Below are positions 28,316-36,840 of a stretch of DNA of 37,496 nucleotides, one piece after another. How positions within the stretch are numbered: position 1 is the first letter of the stretch; the number at the start of each line of letters is the position of its first letter. Under the pieces are notes generated by a model, which worked only from the letters and a program-made list of their open reading frames with translations, did not search any database and was not told the origin of the DNA. A program made the translations under genes and the position numbers. Source of the DNA: Rhodospirillaceae bacterium UBA4479 (GTDB lineage Bacteria > Pseudomonadota > Alphaproteobacteria > Rhodospirillales > Casp-alpha2); the NCBI GenBank assembly GCA_002389175.1, contig DGNZ01000155.1:1-37496 (forward strand), given 5' to 3'.

Positions 28316-28879
28316 ATGACGTCACAACACTCCTATTGCGATTTCGACTCACCGCATTCAGCATTTTGGCTTTTCGCCTATGGCTCCTTAATGTGGGAGC
28401 CAAATTTCCCTTTCACTGAACAACGCCGTGCAATCCTGGACGGATACCACCGGGCACTTTGTGTGTATTCGTGGGTTTACCGCGGAACCGAGGAAACACC
28501 CGGCTTGGTCTTTGGATTGGAGCACGGCGGCCAAGTTGAAGGGATCGCCTTTCATATTGCAGCGGAGCACGCCGAAGACGTTTTCGCCCAAGTCTACGAT
28601 CGGGAAATGGTCACCGCCGTATATAAGCCTGTCTGGACAACTTGTGGTTTGGCGGATGGGCAATCTGAAAACGTCGACGCGCTCGCCTTTGTCGCAGAAC
28701 ATAGCAATCGCCAGTATGCGGGCGAACGATCACAGACGGAAACCCTTGATCTTGTTCGACAAGGTCACGGCAAAGCGGGACCATGCACTGAATACGTGAT
28801 GAACACGGTCAATCATCTCCGCGATCTTGGTATCCGCGATGAAGGGTTGGAACAGGTTGTGGCTAAATTAGCTGATTAA
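28316..28879 (+). CDS. chaC: Glutathione-specific gamma-glutamylcyclotransferase (ChaC type)
   Basis: ChaC enzymes cleave glutathione to 5-oxoproline and Cys-Gly. The 187-residue product has the substrate loop FAYGSLMWEPNFPF, the strand GLVFGLEHGGQVEGIAF and the catalytic glutamate in YDREMVTAVYKP. TALE-type C-terminal helices follow (CTEYVMNTVNHLRDLGI). It lies 19 bases downstream of the DMT transporter, suggesting joint expression. Its stop is within a 15-base palindrome shared with the acdS stop. Confidence 0.92.
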   Translation: MTSQHSYCDFDSPHSAFWLFAYGSLMWEPNFPFTEQRRAILDGYHRALCVYSWVYRGTEETPGLVFGLEHGGQVEGIAFHIAAEHAEDVFAQVYDREMVTAVYKPVWTTCGLADGQSENVDALAFVAEHSNRQYAGERSQTETLDLVRQGHGKAGPCTEYVMNTVNHLRDLGIRDEGLEQVVAKLAD

Positions 28880-28887
28880 GTTAATCA
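28873..28887. other. 15-base palindrome across the convergent chaC and acdS stops
   Basis: TGATTAA (28873-28879) and TTAATCA (28881-28887) are perfect inverted arms around one base, covering both stop codons. The composition is A/T-rich and no U-run follows, so it is a poor terminator; it may simply reflect stop codons facing each other. Confidence 0.3.
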
Positions 28888-29901
28888 ACCATTTCGATAC
28901 GTGTAACTATATCCATTCAATGCAGGCGCGCCCCCCAAATGGGCATACAGAATTTTCGATCCATCAGGGAAGAATCCTTTGTTAATCAAGTCCATCATGC
29001 CCTGCATGGATTTACCCTCATACACAGGATCGGTGATCATGGCCTCTGTCCGTGCAGCAAAACGAATGGCCTCGTTGGTTTCGTGGCTCGGCACGCCGTA
29101 TGCCGGATAAGCGTAATCAGGATTGATGATGATTTCGTCATCTCGTATTTTTCGACCTAGTTCTACAATTTCTGCAGTCTGGTCAACGATTTGTCGCACT
29201 TGTGCGCGGGTTTGATCCAAAGTGCCTGACGCATCAATACCAATCACACGATTAGCGCGGTTTTGATCTGCAAAACCGACAATCATGCCGCCTTGGGTTG
29301 ATCCTGTGACGACACAGACGATGATATAGTCGAACTGAAAACCAAGTTCTTCTTCTTGGTCACGTACTTCCTGGGCAAACCCGACGTATCCTAATCCGCC
29401 ATATTTGTGTACCGACGCCCCAGCAGGGATACCATAAGGATTTCCGCCCTCGTCCCGCACGGACTGCATCGCGTCTTCCCAACTTTGGCGGATACCAATA
29501 TCAAAGCTCTCGTCCACAATCCGACTATCCGCACCCATCAAGCGCGTCATCAGAATATTGCCGACACGATCATAGACAGCATCCTCATGCGGCACCCAGC
29601 TTTCCTGAACCAATCGGCATTTCATACCAATCTTTGCTGCCACAGCTGCAACCATCCGTGTGTGGTTAGATTGGACACCGCCGATGGATACGAGTGTATC
29701 GGCATTCGACGCAATCGCATCGGGTACAATGTATTCCAATTTCCGAAGCTTGTTGCCCCCCGTGGCGAGGCCGGAATTACAGTCTTCACGCTTGGCATAA
29801 ATTTCAACTTTGCCACCCAAGGCTTCTGACATACGGGGCAAGTGTTCGATAGCTGTTGGACCAAATGTCAGGGGATAGCGCTCAAATTTCTCAAGGTTCA
29901 T
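28885..29901 (-). CDS. acdS: 1-aminocyclopropane-1-carboxylate deaminase
   Basis: AcdS opens the cyclopropane ring of ACC to 2-oxobutanoate and ammonia using PLP. With the ATG at 29901 the protein is exactly 338 residues, as in Pseudomonas, and numbering aligns: Lys51 ([13 protein letters not shown]), Ser78, Tyr294 and Glu295 (DPVYEGKSM) and Leu322 (YAHLGG). Glu295 and Leu322 separate true ACC deaminases from D-cysteine desulfhydrase homologues, so the function is well supported. AAGGA is eight bases before the ATG; a TTG two codons upstream is less likely. The divergent Lrp-type gene probably regulates it. Confidence 0.95.
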   Translation of the reverse strand: MNLEKFERYPLTFGPTAIEHLPRMSEALGGKVEIYAKREDCNSGLATGGNKLRKLEYIVPDAIASNADTLVSIGGVQSNHTRMVAAVAAKIGMKCRLVQESWVPHEDAVYDRVGNILMTRLMGADSRIVDESFDIGIRQSWEDAMQSVRDEGGNPYGIPAGASVHKYGGLGYVGFAQEVRDQEEELGFQFDYIIVCVVTGSTQGGMIVGFADQNRANRVIGIDASGTLDQTRAQVRQIVDQTAEIVELGRKIRDDEIIINPDYAYPAYGVPSHETNEAIRFAARTEAMITDPVYEGKSMQGMMDLINKGFFPDGSKILYAHLGGAPALNGYSYTYRNG

Positions 29902-29907
29902 TTCCAA

Positions 29908-30056
29908 TTTCCTTCCTCAATGAGAGAGAAACCTTAATCTAAACGCATAGAAATGTGCTTCCATAGTTCGAATAAAATTGCCTTTTAATCTCTTATTTTT
30001 ACTATAGTTACGGATTATTTATTCAGTATATTAAAAAATATGATAAATTATCTCAC
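29908..30056. promoter_or_regulatory. A/T-rich divergent promoter region of acdS and the Lrp-type gene
   Basis: The space between the two divergent starts is far richer in A/T than the surrounding genes, with TATAGT-like and TATATT-type elements on both strands. I cannot place a certain -35/-10 pair or operator, but Lrp-type regulators commonly bind such sequences. Confidence 0.45.
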
Positions 30057-30518
30057 ATGAATGAACTTGATCGCACTGACATAAAGATACTCCGCGCCCT
30101 ACAAAAGGATGGGCGTCTGACAAATGCCGAATTAGCGGAGCAAGTGAACTCCAGCCCAGCGACGTGTCACCGACGCACCCAACGGTTGTTTAATGAGGGT
30201 TATCTCGATGGGACTCGCGCCAAGATAAAACCAGAGGCTGTGGGGCTTGGCGCTTTAGCCATTGTGGGTGTTGTCTTAGATCGATCTACACCAGAAAGCT
30301 TCGAGGCATTTGAAAATGCCGCAATCAAAATGCCGTTTATCATCGATTGTCATTTGGTCGCAGGCGATTTTGATTATTTTCTTAAAATCCGTGTCAGGGA
30401 TATCAATGATTTCAGTCGCCTGCATGGCTCAAAATTATTAACCCTTCCAGGCGTGCGACAAACAAGGACATTTTTTGTAATGAAAGAGGTCGTTGATCAA
30501 GCCCCGCTCGATTTTTAA
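30057..30518 (+). CDS. acdR: Lrp/AsnC family regulator, probably AcdR-like
   Basis: 153 residues with an N-terminal winged helix-turn-helix (LDRTDIKILRALQKDGRLTN, AELAEQVNSSPATCHRRTQR) and a C-terminal RAM/ACT-like effector domain (GVVLDRSTPESFEAFENAAI, then CHLVAGDFDYFLKIRVRDIN). AcdR proteins of this family activate ACC deaminase genes and are often divergent from acdS, as here across a 155-base A/T-rich region. The name is by context and family; no SD is visible before the ATG. The stop overlaps that of the VOC gene. Confidence 0.88.
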   Translation: MNELDRTDIKILRALQKDGRLTNAELAEQVNSSPATCHRRTQRLFNEGYLDGTRAKIKPEAVGLGALAIVGVVLDRSTPESFEAFENAAIKMPFIIDCHLVAGDFDYFLKIRVRDINDFSRLHGSKLLTLPGVRQTRTFFVMKEVVDQAPLDF

Positions 30519-30943
30519 CTCGGCAACGAAATCGATCCGTCTTCGGCAATCGGAAAACCGGGATTGTAAGCGACTTCCCAAAGGTGACCATCGGGATCGG
30601 CGAAGTATCCGGAATATCCTCCCCAGAACACTTCTTCGGCGTGTTTGATAATATCAGCGCCTGCGGCCGCAGCCTCGGCCAGCACGGCATCAACTTCTGC
30701 TTTGTCGCGTCCGTTATAGGCAAGCGACATACCGCGAAAGCTCGGCACACCCGCATCATCAACGGTCGCATCCTCGGCCAATGCGCCGTGCCCATATAGG
30801 CCAAAGATCATGCATCCCGACTGAAAGAACGTGACGTTGTCGTTGCTCATATCAGATGCGGTCCAACCCAACGTTTCATAGAACGCCCGACTACGCGCCA
30901 TATCGGTGACGCCGAGCGTCACAATGCTGACGCGTGGGTCCAT
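30515..30943 (-). CDS. VOC (glyoxalase/bleomycin resistance) family protein
   Basis: 142 residues with two beta-alpha-beta-beta-beta units: VSIVTLGVTDMARSRAFYET at the N-terminus and the closing YSGYFADPDGHLWEVAYNPG with the conserved glutamate. Members are metal-dependent lyases, dioxygenases or resistance proteins; this one cannot be narrowed down. It begins four bases after the nrdJ stop, with GGATAGGATA before the ATG, so it is in the same transcript. Its stop overlaps the Lrp-type gene by four bases. Confidence 0.9.
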   Translation of the reverse strand: MDPRVSIVTLGVTDMARSRAFYETLGWTASDMSNDNVTFFQSGCMIFGLYGHGALAEDATVDDAGVPSFRGMSLAYNGRDKAEVDAVLAEAAAAGADIIKHAEEVFWGGYSGYFADPDGHLWEVAYNPGFPIAEDGSISLPS

Positions 30944-30947
30944 TATC

Positions 30948-33296
30948 CTATCCGCACTTCGAATAGCCGCACGACGTGCATGTATCGCAGCCTTCTTGAC
31001 GCATCAACGATGGTTGAGCGCATTTCGGACATTGGCGAAACAAGGACGAATTACCTTGTTGGCCTTCGGCGCCAGCGGCCACGGCCATGGGCTTCGCGAC
31101 GTCATTATACTCGGGTCCATCGACGGCATTCGGATTGGATATAAACCCCGTATCGATCATGTGATTTTCAATAACACTGCCGATCGCGGCCAACAATGAC
31201 GGCACATACTTGCCACCGACCCAATACCCACCGCGCGGATCAAACACGGCTTTGAGTTCTTCAACCACGAACGATACATCGCCACCACGACGGAACACAG
31301 CCGAAATCATCCGCGTCAAAGCCACCGTCCAGGCATAGTGTTCGGTGTTCTTGGAGTTGATAAAGATTTCGAATGGGCGACAGCGACCCAAGTCATCGAT
31401 GATGTCATTGAGCGTGATATAGATTGCGTGGTCACTCTCAGGCCAGCGCACCTTATAGGTCTTACCCTGTAATTCACCCGGGCGATCCAACGGTTGGAAC
31501 ATCCGGACCACGGCCCCGGAATCCCCTTCGTCTTTGGGTAAGGATATTTTCGTCGGCGCTTCGAGCGGCAATTCGGGTTCCGCACCCTCGGCTTTTTTCT
31601 TGTCGCCAATTTCGAGAACCGCACCTGTCACATCGTTCGGACGGTACGTTGTGCAGCCCTTACAACCCAATTCATAGGCCTGCATATAGATACCTTTGAA
31701 GTCATCAAACGATGTGTCTTCAGGGACGTTAATAGTTTTAGAAATTGAGCTATCGATATATTTTTGAACCGTCGCCTGCATCACCAAATGATCTTCGGGG
31801 CTGAGCGATTGGGCATCAACAAACGCCTTGGTGAGTGGCGCCTCGCTGCCCTTTAGTCGGCGGTATAAACGAAAGGCGTAGTCAGACACCTCTTCTTCGC
31901 GGCGCGTGCCGTCGGGCATCAGCACGTGGCGACGATATTTAAAGCTGAAAACAGGCTCTAGCCCCGACGATACGTTATCTGCGAACAACGAAATTGTGCC
32001 CGTCGGTGCGACGGAGGTGAGCAATGCATTACGAATACCGTGTTCCGCAATCGCGTCACGCACGTCTTCGTCCAATTCCTTGATGCTTTCGCCTGCCAAG
32101 TATTGTTTGGCATCAAACAGCGGGAACGCGCCTTTTTCTTTGGCGAGCTCAACGGATGCCAAGTAAGCTGCACGTTGTAATGCCTTCAACCAGATTTCGG
32201 TCAGCCGGACAGCATCCCGCGACCCATAACGCGCGCCACACATGATCAACGCATCGGCAAGACCGGTGATCCCCAGACCAATCCGGCGTTTTGCGTTGGC
32301 TTCGTGTGCTTGTTCTTCAAGCGGAAACCCCGACACATCGACGACGTTGTCCATCATGCGAACAGCGGTCGCGGTGAGCTTTTCCAATTCAGCCATTCTG
32401 AGTGTCGCATTTTCTTCAAATGGATTTTCGACCAACCGCGCCAAGTTGATCGAACCCAGCAAACATGCGCCATATGCTGGCAACGGCTGTTCGCCACAAG
32501 GGTTGGTGGCGTGGATGGTTTCGCAATAATGCAGATTGTTCCGCTTGTTAATGCGGTCGATAAAAATCACGCCTGGTTCTGCGTAGGCATAGGTCGCCTG
32601 CATGATCTTATCCCAAAGATCGCGCGCCGCGATGGTACGATATACCATGCCTTCAAACACCAGATCCCAAGGCGCATCATCTTTGACCGCTTGCATGAAC
32701 GGGTCGGTGACTAAGACGGATAGGTTAAACATCCGAAGACGGCCGGGTTCTTGCTTGGCTTCGACGAAAGCTTCGACATCAGGGTGATCACAACGCAACG
32801 TCGCCATCATGGCACCGCGACGCGATCCTGCAGACATGATGGTCCGGCACATGCTGTCCCAAACATCCATAAACGATAGCGGGCCGGATGCATCTGCACC
32901 CACACCTTTGACTTGCGCACCCTTGGGTCGCAGCGTCGAGAAATCGTAACCGATGCCCCCGCCTTGCTGCATGGTCAGCGCGGCCTCTTTTAAGTTTTCA
33001 AAGATTCCAGCCATGTCATCCGGTACATCGCCCATGACGAAACAATTAAATAACGTGACACGACGCTTCGATCCGGCCCCAGATAAAATCCGCCCGGCTG
33101 GCAAGAATTTGAAGTCGTCCATGGCGTCAAAGAATGGCTGTTCCCAGGCTTTGGGGTCGTCTTCAGCCTCGGCCAATGATGTTGCAACACGACGCCAAGT
33201 ATCACCCACAGCCTTATCGACAGGTTGACCCTCGGCGTTCTTAAGACGGTATTTCATATCCCAGATTTGCCGGGAAATCGGTGCAACATCGTTCAT
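30948..33296 (-). CDS. nrdJ: Adenosylcobalamin-dependent ribonucleoside-diphosphate reductase (class II)
   Basis: NrdJ reduces ribonucleotides with a radical made from coenzyme B12 and needs no oxygen. At 782 residues it is the shorter form, without the large insertion found in some alphaproteobacterial members. The active-site cysteine pair is indicated by FNCF (Cys85) and the NPCGE motif (Asn265, Cys267, Glu269). The C-terminus is a zinc-ribbon/redox tail, CPKC, CDTC, CGYSKCG. A good promoter lies about 80 bases upstream. The VOC gene follows in the same unit. No cobalamin riboswitch is visible. Confidence 0.95.
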   Translation of the reverse strand: MNDVAPISRQIWDMKYRLKNAEGQPVDKAVGDTWRRVATSLAEAEDDPKAWEQPFFDAMDDFKFLPAGRILSGAGSKRRVTLFNCFVMGDVPDDMAGIFENLKEAALTMQQGGGIGYDFSTLRPKGAQVKGVGADASGPLSFMDVWDSMCRTIMSAGSRRGAMMATLRCDHPDVEAFVEAKQEPGRLRMFNLSVLVTDPFMQAVKDDAPWDLVFEGMVYRTIAARDLWDKIMQATYAYAEPGVIFIDRINKRNNLHYCETIHATNPCGEQPLPAYGACLLGSINLARLVENPFEENATLRMAELEKLTATAVRMMDNVVDVSGFPLEEQAHEANAKRRIGLGITGLADALIMCGARYGSRDAVRLTEIWLKALQRAAYLASVELAKEKGAFPLFDAKQYLAGESIKELDEDVRDAIAEHGIRNALLTSVAPTGTISLFADNVSSGLEPVFSFKYRRHVLMPDGTRREEEVSDYAFRLYRRLKGSEAPLTKAFVDAQSLSPEDHLVMQATVQKYIDSSISKTINVPEDTSFDDFKGIYMQAYELGCKGCTTYRPNDVTGAVLEIGDKKKAEGAEPELPLEAPTKISLPKDEGDSGAVVRMFQPLDRPGELQGKTYKVRWPESDHAIYITLNDIIDDLGRCRPFEIFINSKNTEHYAWTVALTRMISAVFRRGGDVSFVVEELKAVFDPRGGYWVGGKYVPSLLAAIGSVIENHMIDTGFISNPNAVDGPEYNDVAKPMAVAAGAEGQQGNSSLFRQCPKCAQPSLMRQEGCDTCTSCGYSKCG

Positions 33297-33377
33297 AAGA
33301 AAACTCTACTTTTCGGGCCAAATTGGTGCACTCAACCGGTGCAAACACCTCGCCGTATAATCACGTAGAGGCCCAAT

Positions 33378-33406
33378 ATTTTAGACTTTTTGGGTAAAAT
33401 CATCAA
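33378..33406 (-). promoter_or_regulatory. Predicted sigma-70 promoter of nrdJ
   Basis: On the minus strand TTGATG (-35) and TAAAAT (-10) are 17 bases apart, giving a leader of about 75 bases. It is the best promoter match in the window by eye. Confidence 0.6.
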
Positions 33407-33450
33407 GTTAAATGTTCACGAAATGTTTCCATAACAGTCCACCAAGTTAT

Positions 33451-33464
33451 CCTCTTTAAAGAGG
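33451..33464. other. 14-base perfect palindrome upstream of nrdJ
   Basis: CCTCTTTAAAGAGG is fully symmetric and lies about 50 bases upstream of the predicted nrdJ -35. Its symmetry suits a dimeric regulator. It is not a close match to the NrdR box I know (acaCwAtATaTwGtgt). Confidence 0.4.
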
Positions 33465-33502
33465 TAAAAAAATGTATTAGTTACAAGGCATTATGGAATT
33501 AT

Positions 33503-33521
33503 CCCCGGTTTTAAACCGGGG
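33503..33521 (-). terminator. GC-rich hairpin after plsC, possible U-less terminator
   Basis: CCCCGGTTTTAAACCGGGG forms a stable stem of eight or nine pairs, 25 bases after the plsC stop. The next bases on the minus strand, ATAATTCC, are not a U-tract, so it may end or protect the ftsEX-ydcF-plsC transcript only partly, or be a binding site. Confidence 0.35.
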
Positions 33522-33545
33522 CCTTCAACACTCTTCCACAGGGCC

Positions 33546-34262
33546 TCAGTCTGCGCTCAGAAGTCGCGTGCTGGCGTCCTCAATCCGCTCTTCCAAAAGC
33601 TTCATGAACACTTTGCGGTCCATCCCTGGATAAATCGGGTCCAGGACTTCTAATGTGATGGTCCCAGGTGTAATCCAGAACTTCCGCCGCCCCCAATGAC
33701 GCCCAGAATTCAGTGCCATAGGCACCATAGGGACATTTTCTGGCAAGGCTTTATACATCGCCGCAACGCCAGGATGGTAACGCCCACGGGTCCCGGGGTC
33801 GGAGCGGGTACCTTCTGGGAAGATGATCACTTGGCGGCCAAGCGACACACGATCAAGTGTTTCAGATACCAAGGTTCGAAGCGCCTTTGATCCCGCTTCC
33901 CGGTCGACCGCAATATGCTGGCTTTTGCCTGCATACCACCCCCAAAGTGGAAGATCCATTAGCTCTTGTTTTAAGATGTACTGCGGATCCTCAAGGATCA
34001 GATAAAGCGCGAATGTTTCCCACGTTGATTGATGCTTACACGCAACCACGACAGGGCCGGGGGGTAGCTTTTCCAACCCCACGAACTTGTAATCAATACC
34101 GCAACCGTACTTCATAATCAGTATAGCTGAACGTGACCACCACTTAAGGCCTTGGCGCATGACCTTGCGGTCAAATGGCATCAACAGCGGCGATGTCAGC
34201 AACAGAATGAACAGCCAGCCATAAAACAAGCCGTTGAACACAAGTGATCTAATGAAAGACAT
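33546..34262 (-). CDS. plsC: 1-acyl-sn-glycerol-3-phosphate acyltransferase (lysophospholipid acyltransferase)
   Basis: PlsC adds the second acyl chain to lysophosphatidate, giving phosphatidate at the inner membrane. The 238-residue protein has an N-terminal membrane segment (GLFYGWLFILLLTSPLLMPF), then KHQSTWETFAL in place of the HX4D motif (glutamate instead of aspartate, as in related alphaproteobacterial enzymes), and FPEGTRSDPG. It follows the YdcF gene by 18 bases at the end of the ftsEX cluster. Confidence 0.93.
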   Translation of the reverse strand: MSFIRSLVFNGLFYGWLFILLLTSPLLMPFDRKVMRQGLKWWSRSAILIMKYGCGIDYKFVGLEKLPPGPVVVACKHQSTWETFALYLILEDPQYILKQELMDLPLWGWYAGKSQHIAVDREAGSKALRTLVSETLDRVSLGRQVIIFPEGTRSDPGTRGRYHPGVAAMYKALPENVPMVPMALNSGRHWGRRKFWITPGTITLEVLDPIYPGMDRKVFMKLLEERIEDASTRLLSAD

Positions 34263-34280
34263 ATTAGGTCTTGGACCTCA

Positions 34281-34922
34281 TCAAAATAGCTCTAGCTTCA
34301 CGCCAAGCATCGCCAAGCCACGGACTAATGATTGGCGGGTCCATGCCAGTAAAAATTTATTATATTCAGTCACAGTTAACGCAAACGTCCCGGGGAATGC
34401 CCACCACTTCGATTGTTTGACGTGATCAGGGAATACGGGATGCGGCGCAATCATGACATCTGATAGAACATCTTTGAATTCTAACAAACTGCGCGGCATG
34501 TGATATGCCGCTGTCACCAGTCGCAACGAAGACAGGTTATTGGCGCGCATCCAATCAGCAGTTTCTCGGGCGTTTTCACGAGTGTTAATGGCATCGCCCA
34601 AGCTGATCCGGTTTTCGACATCTTCGGGGCGTTGCTTTTGAACCTTCAACAATCGGTCAACATCGACGCCACGATATACGCCAGAAACAAACAATTGCTC
34701 GGCATGATGGGTCATCAGCAAATCAAGTCCCGCCCGCAATCGACCGCTGCCGCCAGTCAGCACGACAATGGCGTCGGTTTTCAAATCCGGCTCGGCAACA
34801 TCAGTCGGAATGTTGGATGCAAAAGAAAATAGTCCCGCTGCCCATATCACAAATGCGATCAGGACACCCAAAAGACCCGCTTTGATCCACCCTAGTGTTG
34901 CCCCTCGAGAACGTTGACGCAT
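34281..34922 (-). CDS. YdcF/SanA family (DUF218) membrane protein
   Basis: 213 residues. One N-terminal membrane helix (AGLLGVLIAFVIWAAGLFSF) leads to a DUF218 domain: DAIVVLTGGSGRLRAGLDLL, the N-T-RENA segment NTRENARETADWM and LVTAAYHMPRSLLEF. Members are linked to envelope integrity, the exact activity being unknown. GAGG stands six bases before the ATG. It lies between ftsX and plsC with seven bases to the former, in a conserved alphaproteobacterial order. Confidence 0.9.
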   Translation of the reverse strand: MRQRSRGATLGWIKAGLLGVLIAFVIWAAGLFSFASNIPTDVAEPDLKTDAIVVLTGGSGRLRAGLDLLMTHHAEQLFVSGVYRGVDVDRLLKVQKQRPEDVENRISLGDAINTRENARETADWMRANNLSSLRLVTAAYHMPRSLLEFKDVLSDVMIAPHPVFPDHVKQSKWWAFPGTFALTVTEYNKFLLAWTRQSLVRGLAMLGVKLELF

Positions 34923-34929
34923 GATAACC

Positions 34930-35814
34930 TCAGAGCATCCGAGCGAGAGAGCGCAAAACCGTCGACCGCGCTGTCGTCATCGCCAAGAATGCGACGCTGA
35001 TCGGGATGATTGCGAATAAAACCCATTCGAACACGCCAATCGTCATTTCGGGCAATGCCGCACCCTCTAAGCTTTTAGCCAAATAGCCAACCGAAAATAA
35101 TGCCGGTAGGCCAAGCAACAAGCCAATCAAGCCCCCTTTAAGACCCAACATCATGGCCCTGCTGGCAAACTGCGCAGCGATGTAACTATCTTGGGCGCCG
35201 ATGAGATGTAAAACTTCGATGGCTTCTTTGTGAATAGCGAGACCCGTGCGGGTCGTAAAGATCACCGTGCCTGTCGTCGCCAATGCGATAAATGCCAACA
35301 CGGATAGCGCCACCAATTCAACGGAGCGGATCAAATTCACCAATTGCTGCAACCAGACCCGGTGATCATCGACAGTGGCTTCTGTCACCCGGATCTGGAT
35401 AGACCGTGTGAACGCCTTTAGATCAAATTGTGCTTCATCAGCCAGACCAATATCGATCAGACGTGGTAACGGCAGATCAGCAGCAGATGCGCCCTCGCCC
35501 AACCATGGGGCCAAAAGTGACAGCATCCGTTCTTCTTCGATGAGCAGATATCTTTCGATACCGGACGTTCCCGCAATGACGTTGAGGACTTCTTGAAGAT
35601 TTCGTTGATCCTGTGCGACACCATCAGTCGCGGCAATCTGTACCGTCAGCGTTCCACCGACCCCCTGATCCCAGCGCGCCGCTGTCGCGTTCAATACCAA
35701 TATGCCCCCAATAGCCAATACGGCGAGGAACACCATAAAAGCAATGAGCCAGGGTAAGAAGCGGCTGTGCGCATCCTTATCAAGCGGGAGATCGGATCTT
35801 TTGACACCTAGCAT
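34930..35814 (-). CDS. ftsX: Cell division protein FtsX
   Basis: FtsX is the membrane part of the FtsEX complex at the division site, which controls septal peptidoglycan hydrolysis. About 294 residues: a first helix (WLIAFMVFLAVLAIGGILVL), a periplasmic domain, and three closing helices (ELVALSVLAFIALATTGTVI, LGLKGGLIGLLLGLPALFSV, VLFAIIPISVAFLAM). The coupling-helix area reads EVLHLIGAQDSYIAAQFASR. The ATG at 35814 is chosen because a longer frame (35970) overlaps ftsE by 150 bases. It starts seven bases after the ftsE stop. Confidence 0.93.
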   Translation of the reverse strand: MLGVKRSDLPLDKDAHSRFLPWLIAFMVFLAVLAIGGILVLNATAARWDQGVGGTLTVQIAATDGVAQDQRNLQEVLNVIAGTSGIERYLLIEEERMLSLLAPWLGEGASAADLPLPRLIDIGLADEAQFDLKAFTRSIQIRVTEATVDDHRVWLQQLVNLIRSVELVALSVLAFIALATTGTVIFTTRTGLAIHKEAIEVLHLIGAQDSYIAAQFASRAMMLGLKGGLIGLLLGLPALFSVGYLAKSLEGAALPEMTIGVFEWVLFAIIPISVAFLAMTTARSTVLRSLARML

Positions 35815-35821
35815 CACACGC

Positions 35822-36646
35822 CTACAAAAAATTCTCGATACCGGGAGGCTCGCTGTCAGCATCATCGGTATCAAGGGTGGGGCGTCGCCGCCGGGCGGCG
35901 GCTGCGGTTCTTGCCGATTCGCGTAATTCGCGACGCTCGCGGGTCGGCGACCGGTTACCACTGCCTTCAATCAAGCTAAAGTGCCCATCATCTAAACGCA
36001 TGATCGGATAGCCAAGACCATCAACCAGCGACATATTGTGGGTCGCGATAACAATGGTTGTGCCGAGTCGATTGAGTTCCTCGAACAAATGCATCAGACG
36101 TAACGCCATCCGGTCATCGACATTTCCCGTCGGTTCATCGGCGAGCAGAATTTTCGGGCGCGCGATCACTGCACGCGCAATAGAGACCCTTTGTTGCTGC
36201 CCACCTGATAAAGTCGGGGGCCGCGCCTTCATATGATCTTTGAGACCCACCCACTCTAACAACTCAGCCACATGCCGATTTATGTCGACTTCTTTGACGC
36301 CTGCCACGCGCAAAGGCAAGGCGACGTTATCAAAGGTGCTCAAATGTTCTAAAAGCCTAAATTCTTGAAAAACAACGCCTATTTGGCGTCGGAGAGCTGG
36401 CAACTCGTGACGAGGCAAGGTCGCAATGTCACGCCCAAACAACGAAATAATACCGCGGGATGGTTTCAAGGCCAGATACAAAAGCTTCAACAACGATGAT
36501 TTACCCGCACCACTTTCACCAACCAGAAAGTGAAAAGATCCGGTCGCCAAAGAGAACGTCACGTCTTGCAGCACCTCGGGACCCAACCCGTAGCGCAGCC
36601 CGACGTTCTCAAATCGTGCGATGTGTGCCTCTGAAAAGCCTTGCAT
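35822..36646 (-). CDS. ftsE: Cell division ATP-binding protein FtsE with C-terminal extension
   Basis: FtsE is the ATPase of the FtsEX complex. The Walker A motif is GESGAGKSSLLKL at residues 43-55, the ABC signature LSGGQQQRVSIARA near 136-149, Walker B ILLADEPTGNVDD, and the H-loop THN. From the ATG at 36646 (GGA seven bases upstream) it has 274 residues, about 50 more than E. coli FtsE; the extra is a charged tail rich in Arg, then Asp. Other in-frame ATGs lie at 36658 and further upstream. Confidence 0.93.
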   Translation of the reverse strand: MQGFSEAHIARFENVGLRYGLGPEVLQDVTFSLATGSFHFLVGESGAGKSSLLKLLYLALKPSRGIISLFGRDIATLPRHELPALRRQIGVVFQEFRLLEHLSTFDNVALPLRVAGVKEVDINRHVAELLEWVGLKDHMKARPPTLSGGQQQRVSIARAVIARPKILLADEPTGNVDDRMALRLMHLFEELNRLGTTIVIATHNMSLVDGLGYPIMRLDDGHFSLIEGSGNRSPTRERRELRESARTAAAARRRRPTLDTDDADSEPPGIENFL

Positions 36647-36840
36647 CGAAAAATCCATGTCGTGTGCGAATGTGGCGCACATCATTAACGAACGGTGTCA
36701 CAATGGCACGCCTGACCTGCGCCCGTCCAGCATCGGCGCATATGTTCCTAAATGGGTTTTCAACAATGATGTCGCGCGCCTCGCTTGCGTGGAGAATCAC
36801 GAAAGCCTATAAACGATAAGGGTCAACAAATCGGTCACCT

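Noticed and set aside
30057..30518. Reading the Lrp-type gene as a general AsnC/Lrp regulator of asparagine or leucine metabolism
   Set aside because: The divergent placement next to a true acdS makes an AcdR-type role more likely, though the sequence alone does not prove it.
33297..33545. Cobalamin riboswitch or NrdR box upstream of nrdJ
   Set aside because: No B12-box pattern and no sequence close to the NrdR consensus was found by reading both strands; only two unrelated palindromes are present.
36686..36840. Small genes in the ftsE/zinc-ribbon divergent gap
   Set aside because: The short frames here have no ribosome-binding site or family likeness; only a 6-pair hairpin (TGTGCG/CGCACA) just inside the gap was noticed.
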